Of a stretch of 64,000 bases of DNA, positions 1 to 14,163 are shown in pieces; within the stretch, counting starts at the first letter, position 1; the number at the start of each line of letters is the position of its first letter. The position numbers and the translations under genes are program-made. The stretch spans positions 148,318,861 through 148,382,860 of the forward strand of contig NC_133122.1 in assembly GCF_033568475.1 (NCBI RefSeq), given 5' to 3'. The DNA is from Henckelia pumila (taxonomy: Eukaryota; Streptophyta; Magnoliopsida; Lamiales; Gesneriaceae). Under the pieces are notes generated by a model that did no database searches, was not told the DNA's origin, and saw nothing but the letters and a program-made list of their open reading frames with translations.

Positions 1-74
1 GCACGCTTTAGATCAATCATGATACAAGCTGAAGGCTATAAAATATATCATGTAGGGTATTTTTGGGAGAAGAC

Positions 75-2196
75 CTGAGAGGAATCAAGATTAGAATTCA
101 CAGGAGTGAAGTTTATATCCTTCTTGGATACGGTTGGCGGTCTCTCACCAAATAAGACAGGAACCAGATCAGCAGCAGGACCCTTCTGCACACCTTTACT
201 TAGTTGAATCAATGTGTCCTTCATCCGTCGATATGTCACCTACAAATGAATTACAGAATTCTAAAAAATAATTAAGCTCAAGTCCGATAAAAAAAAAAAT
301 TATAGGAAACGAGAATATATTATATGTATAAAATAGGAATATTACATATATTATACAGATAAAAACTTAATCCAACTAAACTCAAAAAACTTGTAAGCTC
401 ATTAGGAAACATTAAATATCTAAAAGCATACATTCCTTTAATCTTAAAAGAAGAAAGACATTTTCAAATTCTTATAGAAGTTGTAGGCTACAACAGTTTT
501 AACCTATTTCAGTAGACGTTCGGCCTATAATTTTCCTTCATAAAGGAAATTGTTTAATCTTGAAACACTCTAGATTAAACTGCAAGTTAAAAGTAACAAG
601 GTCATTCGCAGTTTATGATTAACTTTGATCGAGTGCAGCTGAGTAATTTAACGAAGGGAGTAGATCAAGTCTTGCTCAAAATCCATAAAATTTTTGAGGT
701 AGCAGATATTTCATATTTCATGAGATTTCGCAGAGGTTTGATACTGTAAACTAGTACTGAAAAGGGGGAGTTATCTGTGTATAATCTGGCTCATTCTCAT
801 CTTGCCAACTTTACATCAGTCAATACTCAATGACTTTGTAGGTAAAAAGGTGGGAATTTCAATTAAAAATCTTTGTGGTAATGCATCCTAAAATTCATTG
901 TGTAACCAAATCATTACCGATGAAATGGGTGACATACCTCATTTGCCACCTTTTCAAGACGCAAGGGAATATTTAAACCCTCTTCCGGGATGTCATCAAA
1001 AGCAACTGTGATAGATGAATCCTGCTCCATATGAAAATGTAATTTATTATTTTACACTTGAAAACAAATACGCAAGATGTGTAGAGTGATGTTTAATTTC
1101 CAAAATTTTGAAGCAAAATGCCTTGCTTTGGAGAAAACAGAAGTACCTTTATTCGGTAAACAACACCCTGCCCAAGTGGAGGGGAGCCCAAATCAGCCTT
1201 GTTTGGTTTCAAAACCACAACATCATGATTTCCAAACTGGGGAGCATTAAGAATTGTTGGGGAAAGAAAATAGAACAGCCACATTGGAGAAAATGTCCAT
1301 AATTCATACATGGAAAACTTGCAATATTTGTAGAAAACAAAAGAGGTAAAAAGGAAAAGATAAGAAACCATTATACTACTTAAAAAACTAATATATTGCA
1401 AATTTGCCTACAATAACAATCATGTCATAAGGCACATCAGAACTAGTTCAAAGCACCAGGGAACCTCAAACCGAAGCAATAAAAGGTAATCAACAAAGTA
1501 CAGAATGATAAGTGCTTTTTTTTCATTTTTTACTGAGCATAGGTGCATGCTCCAAAGAGTACCATGCTTTGTAGGTAACTGCATTATATCTACTTAATAC
1601 CTTGTGAGGAGGTAGAACATCTCCCTTATTAGAGTGAAACTCCAGAAGTGATTTTCCCATTAACCCTGTCTACACAAATGCAGCACTTAAAAGCAGCCAA
1701 AGGGCATTTCATCCAAAATACAACTAATATCACAGCAAACAAGCATAAAATATAATTTTAAGATAGTAACCTGAACATCTACACACTTCAAATTCAGAAG
1801 AGTGGACCCTCTCTTTTGAGCAATGTCCAAACTCCTCATTGCCCCCGAGTTCATTGAAACAGATATCTCAGCTTCCTAAGACAATCAAACATACCCATAA
1901 AAAGGCTGAAGCTTGCAAATGAAAAAGACAATACAAACCAAACCATTCGAAATGATGAAAAAGATCTAAATAAAATATTAAAATCCTAGTTATTCGATCA
2001 AAATGCATATGAAGAGGCACTGGAAACACGTAATCAGATTATGCAAACAAGCAAACAAATACACAGAAATTAGAACTAGAATTAGAACGCGTACTTTTTC
2101 CATGTCGATGAGAGGCGCCATGGTAGATACGAACTGTTCAAGCGTAATTTTGCCGGCCGGAGATTTGTTTCTCGAGTTCTTTCTTCTGTCCTCCAT
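75..2196 (-). CDS. SMUBP2/IGHMBP2-like superfamily 1 DNA/RNA helicase, N-terminal exons (partial)
   Basis: Six coding exons can be read on the minus strand: 2095-2196, 1771-1875, 1601-1669, 1147-1236, 938-1021 and 75-239. All have GT-AG borders and every intron falls between codons (phase 0). They total 205 codons. The start at 2196 opens MEDRRKNSRNK and leads into LEQFVSTMAPLIDMEKEAEI. Later landmarks are NLKCVDVQTGLMGKSL, FGNHDVVVLKPNKADLGS and TYRRMKDTLIQLSKG. These match, from memory, the N-terminal region of plant SMUBP-2-like helicases (the Arabidopsis At2g03270 type). The family unwinds nucleic acid using ATP. The Walker A motif and all other helicase motifs lie in exons beyond base 1, so activity cannot be judged here. 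A TATA-like box lies 72-79 bases upstream of the start codon. Identification is strong; completeness is unknown. Confidence 0.88.
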
Positions 2197-2267
2197 TGCT
2201 TCACACTTCACTCTTTCTACGTAATTCTCTGAGTTTTTTGGGGATGTGAAAACAAGACAAGCAGCAG

Positions 2268-2275
2268 TATTTATA
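2268..2275 (-). promoter_or_regulatory. TATA box candidate of the helicase gene
   Basis: TATAAATA on the minus strand, 72-79 bases upstream of the helicase start codon at 2196. A perfect TATA motif at this distance fits a short 5' leader. Inferred from position only. Confidence 0.5.
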
Positions 2276-2648
2276 TGTCCAGACTTGAAAGCGCGTTTCC
2301 TGCGAACCTTTCTCGTGTTTGAAGGAGGTACGATTTCATTCCACATAAGAGAATCTCCCACTAAAAACCACACCCCATTGCAGGGCTGGAGTTTTTAATT
2401 TTTTTAAAAAACCTGTCCCAAATTCTTGGGATCGGTTTTACATTTTTTTTTTAATTTATTTGGAGTTGCAGATGGGGGAGTGCACCATTGAGACGCGCGT
2501 GTGTATAACATGCGTGTCAGCAGCAGTAGACAACGGGTCTCGGACCCGCTGTCTACTGATGTATTGTTTAATTTTTTTATTGTTTTTTTTTAATTAAATT
2601 TGGTAACGACTCTTGTATTTGTTTATTATTTAATTATAACGGGTCTTG

Positions 2649-4630
2649 TTTTTTTTTTTTTGAACAAACGACAACTAACATTAATAACAACGATTAAGGT
2701 CATTTAGAAAGGTAATTCAAATAATAGGAAATAAAAGAGGGAGGCTCGCTCCAAATCATGAGACTAGCGTATAAACGAGATGTTTTTGCTAACGCATGAG
2801 CACACTTGCTCGCTTGTCTCCTGGTAAAAACAATAGAGAAATGCCGCTCACTATTGATAATATCCCTGCATTGTTGAACTATCGAACTAAATTTAGAAAC
2901 GCCATAATGCGATGATTGTACTGCATCCACTTCTCCCTTGGCATCTAATTCAAAGCACATTTTCTTCCATCCCAAGCTTTGAACCCATAATATTGCTTCA
3001 AAGCAGTCCCATTGCTTCTCCTTCTTTCACATCTACCACTCCATGCGTAACACTAGTTCTGCATATGAGTACATTTCCTTCCTCATCTCTCACTAGGCAT
3101 CTGATCCCAATCTTTTGTTCCTCCTTGAAGAAAGCCGCACGTTGCACTTAAGGAAAGTTTTATCTGGTTTATGTCATAATTTGCATGTGGTCTCCGGATT
3201 TGGATTATTGTTGATCTCATGTTTCAGTTGTTTGGCCCCTACCCAATCACAAAATACTCCAGTGACATTTGATATGTCTGTCTTGCATTGATGCTGCTAT
3301 TATTCCACAATTTATCATTTCTTTGTCTCCAAATACTCCACAACATCATGCAAAATTTTGCTCTTTCATAGCCTTTTAGGTCTGCCAATAGTTGGAATAA
3401 GATTTGCACGAATGATTATGTTGTATTTGCACCAGCTTCCATTTTATCTTGTAACTTTGCATGTCTCCAACATTTTGTGCAAATGGGCAAGATATAAAGA
3501 TATGTCATCTATTTTCTATTCCTTCATTACATATATCACATACCAAAGGGACTGGTATCCTTTTTTGCAGTTGTTCCTTAACTGGTATGCAATTTCTCGC
3601 GAGTCTCCAAATAAATTTTTTTACCTTCGGTGAAATTTTAAGCTCCCAAGACAAATTCCGTTTCTTTTGGCTTGTACTTCTTCAGTCATCTCCAGAGAGC
3701 ATGCCAGATAATAACCTGTTTTGATTGTGTAACATCCACAGTCCGAATGATGCCATATGATTCTATCTTCTTTATTGGAAACTCCCAAAGGTATGCTCAT
3801 AATTTGTGCTACATCTCTTTCATTGAAAAGTTCTTGCACTAATTAAATATCCCATTACTTTTGGCCTGGCACCATAAGCTCATTCACTCTTATGTTTGAT
3901 AGTTCTACAATAGGCGATGATTCCAGTTTCTTATTTTTTGAGTCTCTTAGCCACGACTCTTCCCAGACTCTAATATGTTTTCCATCTCCAATTTTCCATC
4001 GAATTCCTTTTTCTAGCAACACCCATGAACTCCAGATGCTTCTCCAAACAAAACTTGGATTATGTCTAAGTTTGGCATTTAAGAAATCTTCTTTCGAATA
4101 GTATTTGGCTTTGAAAACTTTAGACACAAAAGCATCAGGGTCAGAGATTAATCTCCAACCTTGTTTCTCAAGCATTGCTAAATTGAAATTCAAAAATTCT
4201 CTGAATCCTAGGCCCTCATCATCCTTCGCAGTACACATCTTATTCCACTTCATCCAGTTCATACCCCTCCCTTCTTCCCTCTTCAATCCCCACCAAAATG
4301 AATTCAACATTCTTTGTAATTCATCAGCTAACGAAATTGGGACTAGAAAATTGCTCATACAGTAAGAAGGAATTGCTTGTGCTGCTGATTTGATAAGCAC
4401 CGATCTCCCTGCCTAAGATAATGGTTTTCCTCTCCAAGCTCGAATCTTCTTCCACATCCTATCCTTGAGGTAGGTGAAGATGGCTTGTTTTCTTCTTCCT
4501 ATCAATGATGGTAGGCCTAAGTATCTTCCAGTATCCAGTGGCTCATAGACTCCAATGACATTGGCTAATGTGCACCTATCAGTTTCTGTCACATTCTTGC
4601 TAAAATAGGTTCTTCCTATTTTTGTAAACT
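2649..4630 (-). mobile_element. 5'-truncated, decayed LINE (non-LTR) retrotransposon
   Basis: Read on the minus strand. The piece from 4630 to 4400 gives the end of a reverse transcriptase (GRTYFSKN, LGLPSLIGRRKQ, MWKKIRAWRGKPLS) with an in-frame stop just before AGRSVLIKSAAQAIPSY. From 4400 to 3855 comes a 181-codon open stretch with WWG, GLGFREF and FKAKYY motifs. Between 3840 and 3460 are the GVSNKEDRIIWH block and a zf-RVT-like CDICNEG. Between 2975 and 2700 is a C-terminal RNase H-like part (KGEVDAVQSSHYG, INSERHFSIVFTRRQASKCAHALAK). A T-run at 2649-2661 is the poly(A) tail in this orientation. Most of the RT and any ORF1 are missing, as in typical 5'-truncated insertions. Stops and frameshifts make it inactive. 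No clear target-site duplication was found. Confidence 0.85.
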
Positions 4631-4637
4631 ATCCAAC

Positions 4638-5880
4638 ATGTATGAAAATCAATTTAGAGCTTTCATGAACTACTTGATCTCTTCAAATACTGGAGAGAAT
4701 TCATCTTCTTAAAATTTTAATGTTCGTGCTACTCACAACTCTCAAAATTTCTCAACCAATTCCATACGTACCACAACATCCTCATAATTTTCAGATTCCT
4801 CCAAATTTTCCAATTAATCCGAGTAATGTCCCTCGAGCTCCACATTTTATGCATCCTCATGAGTATTTTTCGATTATGAGCAACACACTTTATATGGGGA
4901 CTTCTCCTTGTTCTGGATTTCAAAATCCAACATCACCCACATTCCCTTCAGAAGAATCAAGAAGGTCTAGTTTAGAGGCTGCAACACCAACTTATGTACC
5001 GGAGTCTAAATTTCCTCCACATTCGTCTCAATTTGGGCTCGATAACATTGCCCTGGATAGGAATACAGAGACGGGCTATAAAGAAAATGATCGAAAGAAG
5101 AAGAAGACTGCTTGGTCACTAGAAAAAGACAAGGTGCTCGCGAGGTCATGGATTTCTGTAAGCACCGATCCAATTACTAGCAATGCACAAAAAGAGGAAG
5201 CTTTCTGGAAACATATTACAGAGGAGTACAACGAACATCGTCCTGTTGGAACCGTAGAGAGACAATTGAAGCAGGTAAAATCACATTTTTTTTAACTTTC
5301 AAAGACTGGTGAGTGAGTTTGGTGGAATTTATAATAAGTGGCATAACAATCGTGCAAGCGGTTGGAGTGATGATGATATATTAATCAAAGCACACGAAGA
5401 GTGGATGAGTAATAAAAAGAACAAGTCTTTCAAGTACGAACAAGTTTGGAGAATTCTCAGAAAATGTGAGAAATACGCTCCACAATCTGAAGACCATCAC
5501 TTCAGGAAAAAGACGAGGACATCTTAATCGGGAGCATTCACATCATCTTCTAATCCTGACACGAGTGTTGATGTAGATGAATATGAAGTTCGCACTCGTC
5601 CAATTGACCAAAAGGCAGCTATGAGGAAGGGTAAAGCTAAATTTACAATGTTGGAAGAGGTGATCATAGAAAGCATGGCTAATGTGATGGAAAAATTTAC
5701 AGCGTTCGCTAACAAAAAAATTGGAGACATTGGAAGGTTTTAATGCTGCTAATGAAAACAAGAAATCTGAAATATTTCAATATGAGTATGATATCCTCAT
5801 GAAAGATACCATAGATATGACAGAGAAACAACTTCGCGTGCATCTTCATGCTTGTGAAATGATTAAAAAAAATGGGGTAT
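4638..5880 (+). pseudogene. Broken SANT/Myb-like ORF1-type protein (the group often labelled glutathione S-transferase T3-like)
   Basis: Starts MYENQFRAFMNYL at 4638 in one frame and continues from 4720 in another. Recognisable blocks are TAWSLEKDKVLARSWISVST, a SANT-like domain; EFGGIYNKWHNNRASGWSDD; KSFKYEQVWRILRKCEKYAP; and YEVRTRPIDQKAAMRKGKAK, typical of plant SANT/NAM-associated proteins related to ORF1 of PIF/Harbinger transposons. Defects are a frame change between 4680 and 4720, a frameshift in the T-run at 5287-5294, an in-frame TAA at 5525-5527 and a frameshift in the A-run near 5712. No transposase ORF was found beside it. Whether it was a transposon ORF or a domesticated host gene cannot be decided here. 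Confidence 0.7.
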
Positions 5881-5908
5881 GTAGTTTATATGAATTTGTA
5901 GTTGTACT

Positions 5909-5966
5909 TTCGTTTGTGTTTGTGTTTGTATTTGTATTTGAATTTGTATTTGTACTTTTATTTTTC
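5909..5966 (+). repeat. Imperfect TTTGTR hexanucleotide repeat
   Basis: Runs of TTTGTG/TTTGTA/TTTGAA units immediately after the SANT-like pseudogene. From 5967 to about 6300 the DNA is AT-rich with no gene signal. Confidence 0.7.
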
Positions 5967-6303
5967 TGGTTTGTGTATTTTGTTTTCATTTTCCCATTTT
6001 ATGTAATGTTATTTTCTTAGTCCATGTAATTTAATTTTAATTAAAATAAATTTCACATAATCTAAACTAATTAGTACATACTAATTTTTATATAGTATTT
6101 TAGTATATCATAAATGTTTAATTGAGAATATGAATTAATAATATATACAAATTAAATTTTAAATAAATAATGAAATTTGGAATAAAAAAGATTGTTGAAG
6201 ATATTTAGATGATAGTGGGACCCATAAAAAATAGTTGTAGAGGTTTATAATAACGGAGAGAGATTTTAAAAAAAACCTGAGATTTTTAACTTTTGATGTG
6301 ACA

Positions 6304-6783
6304 GTTACGTGACACGTCATAAACCCCTTATACAGGTTTATGACTACGGATTATTTATATATATATAGTATATTATTATTATATACATTATTTAATAAAA
6401 GAATATTATTGTATTCAAATAATGTTATTTGTTTAATAATGTTACGTGACACGTCATAAACCCCTTATAAATAATGTTATTTGTTTAATAATTTGATTTA
6501 TATTCAAATAGGGATAATATATAATTGTAAAAGGTTGATTATATTTATGTCAAGATCATATCATAATTTTAAAAATTATCAAAAGACTAAATAGGAATTT
6601 GAAATATTGAAATTAAAAAAACAGAGAAAAAACAAAAAAAATATAATATCAACACCATATAAAAGTAATTTTGACCCAAAAAAAAATATTGGCCTCGTTT
6701 TTGTATCTATTAGACAGATTATTTATATATATATAGTATATTATTATTATATACATTATTTAATAAAAGAATATTATTGTATT
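6304..6783. repeat. Local direct repeats (67 bp and 29 bp)
   Basis: 6349-6415 is repeated exactly at 6717-6783 (67 bp, offset 368). 6304-6332 is repeated exactly at 6441-6469 (29 bp, offset 137), and the segment around AATAATGTTATTTGTTTAATAAT follows in two copies. No coding content. Consistent with local slippage or repair-derived duplication. Confidence 0.8.
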
Positions 6784-6797
6784 ATAGTAACTACTTT

Positions 6798-6800
<3 letters not shown>

Positions 6801-6834
<34 letters not shown>
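6801..6834. repeat. (TA)n microsatellite
   Basis: Uninterrupted TA dinucleotides. The following stretch to 7179 is AT-rich with nothing recognisable. Confidence 0.9.
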
Positions 6835-6838
<4 letters not shown>

Positions 6839-7179
6839 TGAACTTCCAAAATGGCTCTTACACATAAATTAAAAAATTAGAGAAAATGTATATACATAAA
6901 CATTTTTTTTCACATGACTTTCAGTTAATTCCATTCCACCTCACGTTAATAGATTTTAAAATTTATGAAATATTCTTCCATCATCAGATTCAATTGCTTG
7001 ATGGTTGATTTCTTTTCTTTTTTTTTTCCTTTTAAAAAATAATTACCTACTCTTATTCATACTCAATAATTTCCGATCATCTAATATATTGCTATTTTAG
7101 TTGCTTTCATGACATATGTTTAAGATCATTTTTCTCTCATCTTCCAGTGTTTATTGACCGTGTTGGATAGCTAAGATAA

Positions 7180-7421
7180 GACATTGTTTGGTTTGATGTA
7201 TTATTAATCTATGTATAATTTATCCCAATCAATTTCGCCTTATTTTCGTCATATTATTCATCTATTTATTAATTAATAATTTTACATCAATTAAATCAAA
7301 TAAATTATAATCTATCCATCAAATCAAATTATGTATTAACTATTTTTTCTTATTTATTTTTAATTTACATTATATTACTTATCTATGGATTACTTATCCT
7401 ATCACTCAAACCAAACGGTGC
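7180..7421. mobile_element. Tourist-like MITE
   Basis: Ends are inverted: left GACATTGTTTGGTTTGA, right (reverse complement) GCACCGTTTGGTTTGA. It is flanked by TAA on the left and TTA on the right, compatible with a TWA-type target duplication that differs at one base. About 242 bp, AT-rich and non-coding. Confidence 0.6.
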
Positions 7422-7436
7422 TTACTATATTATAAT

Positions 7437-7818
7437 TAGGGATGTTCAAGGTTTAGTTAACCGTTCGAACCGATCCAAAATCGAAAATTCGGTTTGAACC
7501 GAAAACCGAACTGTAAATTTAGTTCGGTTTTCGATTTTTGGATTTTCGGTTCGGGTTTTTTTTTCTCGGTCAACAGAACCAAATCGAAAACCGATTTTTT
7601 TGTTCTTTTTATATTTTAAAAATAATTTTTATTAATAAAAATTAAAAACAAAATAAATAAAAATTAAAAAAATGAAAGTTCGGTTAAACCGAAATCCGAA
7701 TCGAAAAACCGAAAAAAAAATTCGGTTTTTAACCGAACGTGAACTTCGGTTAGGTTTTCGGTTTCGGATTTTGGGTGAATTTCGATTCGGTTCGATTCGG
7801 ATTAAATGAACACCCCTA
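7437..7818. mobile_element. hAT-type MITE with exact 8-bp target-site duplication
   Basis: Starts TAGGGATGTTCA and ends TGAACACCCCTA, imperfect terminal inverted repeats. The 8-bp ATTATAAT occurs exactly at 7429-7436 and 7819-7826. Both halves are packed with CCGAAAACCGAA/TTCGGTTTTCGG subterminal repeats and the centre is AT-rich. At 382 bp it is far too short to encode a transposase, so it is non-autonomous. Confidence 0.85.
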
Positions 7819-8105
7819 ATTATAATACGCAAACCTGTAGAGACCTACATTTAGTAATTTTAATACATTTCCAAATTTACCCTTCGCTATTTTTCTAAGT
7901 ACAAAATAAATTAATCTGCTAAAAAAATTTTCACATTGTTCCCAATAATTCATTATCCTAAACACTATCACATTATCATAATGTTGAAGCAAGTTTATAA
8001 TTCATGAAAATAATTTTTATTTCCAAATGATAGAAATTTTATGCGTTTCATGTGATTGTTACACTAATAAATAAAAAAAAAATATAATGATGAAACAAAC
8101 ATACT

Positions 8106-8742
8106 TAAGGGCTGGCAAAATTCAGAAATTTTCCCACCCTTCTCGATTCTCAACCCGTTTCTGTCTCGAATTTTCTCGTTCCGAACTTTTTTCGACCCGA
8201 TCAATTTCGGGATCGGAATAAGCAACTCTACCCGACGAGATTTTCGACCCGACCCGAATATATTAGTAATATTTTTAATTAAAAAAATAAATTTTTTTAA
8301 TAATTTTTGTTTTATAATTATCTACCATATAATTATTTTTTTATATTTATTTTTTTTAATATTAACATTGAGTTATAAATTTTTATTTTGGTTTTTTTAT
8401 TATTATGAATAATTATATGTTTTTAGTGTATTAATCAAGTAGTTATTTTAATTTATTTATAATGTAAATAGATCTTTTAGTTTTTAATGATTATATACCA
8501 AAAAATTTTAATTTATTTGAGTTTCTTCATAACATTTTTTTAAAAAAACATATTTTTCATAGAAATTTTTTTTAAAAAAATATTGTTCGGGATTATCCTT
8601 TCTCGACACGACGGGATCCCGAACATTCGGGCCCCGACACTTTTCGGGTGCAGGATCGGTAGAAAAAAATATCTCAATTCTAATCGAGACGAAAATCGGA
8701 TAAGGGAGTTACGGGACGGGTCCCGACCCGATCCCACCCCTA
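8106..8742. mobile_element. hAT-type MITE (CCCGACCCG subterminal repeats) with exact 8-bp TSD
   Basis: Starts TAAGGGCTGGCA and ends with the complement of TAGGGGTGGGAT. Flanked exactly by AACATACT at 8098-8105 and 8743-8750. Subterminal arms carry many CGGGA/CCCGACCC motifs around an AT-rich middle. It shares arm sequence with the element at 39338-40107 (for example ACGGGACGGG and GACGGGATCC blocks). Non-coding, 637 bp. Confidence 0.85.
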
Positions 8743-9032
8743 AACATACTCGTCATCATTAAACATGTTTTTAATCTTTGAACGCAGCAAAACGAAGAGA
8801 CTATAAATGCAAAAATCATTACACAAATTGCATTCCATGTCACCAAATTAAGATAACTTTTCCAACAACCGACAGAATAAATAAAAAAAAAAAAGCCATT
8901 CGCCCACAGGGCAGGGCAGGGCAGGGTGGGGAAGGGCAAAAATACCTTCATCCTGATAAATGTTCATGTTCAGTCTTGATGAAAAGAAGATTGACTTTCA
9001 CCAAGATTTCAACAAGCTGCCATACCGGATTC

Positions 9033-12225
<3,193 letters not shown>

Positions 12226-12527
12226 GGCGTCGGCAGCCGTAACAGACGCGGCGGTATAGTTGTATGATTCCGCCGGTCAAGACTAGTAGGAGTGGAGTCG
12301 GAAATTATAACCTAGGGTTGAGGCGTTGAGTGAGTCCTGAGAAGTTTAATTTTGTTGGGAATTTTTTTTTTAATCTGTACCATAAATAAATAAATAAAAT
12401 CATGTTTATGCTTCTGTTTTTTTCGATTTACAAATTTTTATGAAATTTATTTGTTAAGTATTTATAACTACTATTGATTATCTTCAAAAAAAAAAAAATA
12501 AGTGTCCTTATAAATATGTCATTATAA
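12226..12527 (-). promoter_or_regulatory. Upstream region of the adenylosuccinate synthetase gene
   Basis: About 300 bp upstream of the start codon. No convincing TATA box was seen. It contains a long A-run near 12487-12498 and ends at MITE sequence. Confidence 0.3.
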
Positions 12528-13460
12528 GCAGAGACGTCAAAATAGGTTAGTTTCGTTGGGTTTAGGGGTGTCAATTCGGAAAGGTCGAGTAAGTTCGCGT
12601 CGGGTTGACAAAAATAATTCTAAAAAATTCGCCAACCCGACCCCGACCCGAACCCGAACCAAACCAAAAATGTCCAACCCGAACCCGAACCCGGCTAACC
12701 CGATTAACCAGAACCAACCCGATTTTATTTTTTTTAATTTTTTTAAAAAATAATCAAATAAAAATTCAAAACACACAATAATAATATTAATATTTAATTT
12801 AATCACATAATAACAAAATCTAAGCTTATATATAATTTAAATTTGAAATTTTAGTTGTAGAAAATTTAAAGTATAATTATTACAAAAAAATAAAAATTGT
12901 GCAAAATAAACATTAAATGATGAAAATTTATTATATCAATATACAATAAATTTTTTTTTTTCAAATATACAACGTATAAAAATGTAGTAAATCTATCTTA
13001 ATTTTATATAAAAAATTATAATAATTAAAAGTTTCGGGTCATTTCGGGTCAACCCGAACCCGATTAATTTTTTCGGGTTAGATTTCGGGTCAACCCGATT
13101 CGACCCAAACCCAAAACCCCAAACCCTAACCTGATATTTTTTCGGTCGACTCGTGTGGATTGACGGGTTGGGTTGAGTTTTGACACCCCTATTTGGGTTG
13201 ATTGACACCGTTATATCCCTACCCACCAATTGGCGTCCAGCCTAATGGTGGTTTGAGGGTTGTGGGTCAGCCCACTTCGACCCGTCACATTACACGTTAA
13301 CCCGTCGGATTAACCCGTCCCGTCACCTAAAATAGGTAAGTTGGGTTGGTGTTTTTTCAACCCGCCTAAAAGATAGGCCGACCCGCCTTGTCCCGCCTAA
13401 TGAGGATTGCAGCAAATTGTGTGTCGGTCCGTCCCGCTAACTCATGTTGACACCTCTAAC
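12528..13460. mobile_element. Older hAT-like MITE split by the 12.56-13.19 kb MITE
   Basis: GAGACGTCAAAATAGGTTAG near 12530 resembles the reverse complement of the end near 13440-13458 (TAGAGGTGTCAACATGAGTT). The stretch 13200-13455 carries ACCCGTC/ACCCGCC repeats of the same general style as other hAT MITEs here. This suggests an older element into which the 629-bp MITE inserted. The outer TSD was not found, so the call is tentative. Confidence 0.4.
12563..13191. mobile_element. hAT-type MITE (AACCCGAACCC subterminal repeats)
   Basis: Begins TAGGGGTGTCAA and ends TTGACACCCCTA, a perfect 12-bp terminal inverted repeat. Flanks are GTTGGGTT (12555-12562) and TTTGGGTT (13192-13199), an 8-bp TSD with one mismatch. 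Arms are dense in AACCCGA and CGGGTT units, the centre AT-rich. 629 bp, no transposase. Confidence 0.8.
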
Positions 13461-14163
13461 TATGGTAGTGTTTGAGAGAACTTCTAAAAAGCACTTCTCA
13501 ACTTTTCTTTAACAAAATTTTGATTTTTTTTGAAATTTTTTAAAGAAAAAGTTGAAAAGTGTTTGGATTAAATTTTTTAATGGAAGGGGTAATAGTAAGA
13601 TGAGTAATAATGTTTGGAGGTTGCTCGTTATTTCTAGATTTATCTGAATTTTTTGTTAATTGTGATAAACCTCGATGGAGGTAAACGTAATTGATCTAAT
13701 TTTAAATAATTTATGTTGTAAACGTGTGAACAGAAAATCTGGATTTGAGAGATAGATAGGTCAGGTTACAAAAGTCAACTAAAAAAAATACCTTCTTTAA
13801 AACAAAGTGTTTTTTTCTTAAAAAATGAAGTGTTTGGTTAAAAAGATGTTTTAAAAAAGCATTTAAAAATATTTTTTTAATAAAAGTTAAAATATGTGGC
13901 CTTTTTACTTCAGCTTACAAATTTTAATAAAATAACTTTTCAGCATTTATCGAACGTCAAAACAATATTTTTTTTAATAAAATCACTTTTAAAAAGTAAA
14001 AAAACTGAACTTATTTAACAATTTTTTTAAAAAATTATACTTATAGGTTCTATACCTAATGGTAATTGAGATCCTATGCACAGACACTGTTATTTAAAAA
14101 AAAATCTACATGATTTGATTTATTTGTCTTTTATCGTTATCGTTGATTTGTGCACAACTAATC
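13461..14163. other. Gene-free AT-rich stretch
   Basis: Contains GTGTTTGAGAGAACTTCT- and AAAAAGCACTTCTC-like phrases reminiscent of the MITE at 40.7 kb, but no terminal repeats were pinned down. No gene signal. Confidence 0.4.

Noticed and set aside
1-74. Further helicase exon at the left edge
   Set aside because: The sequence after the donor at 74 reads as intron. The next exon must lie outside the window.
12537-13229. Low-complexity frames in the hAT MITE
   Set aside because: Simple translations of the CCCGAA arm repeats.
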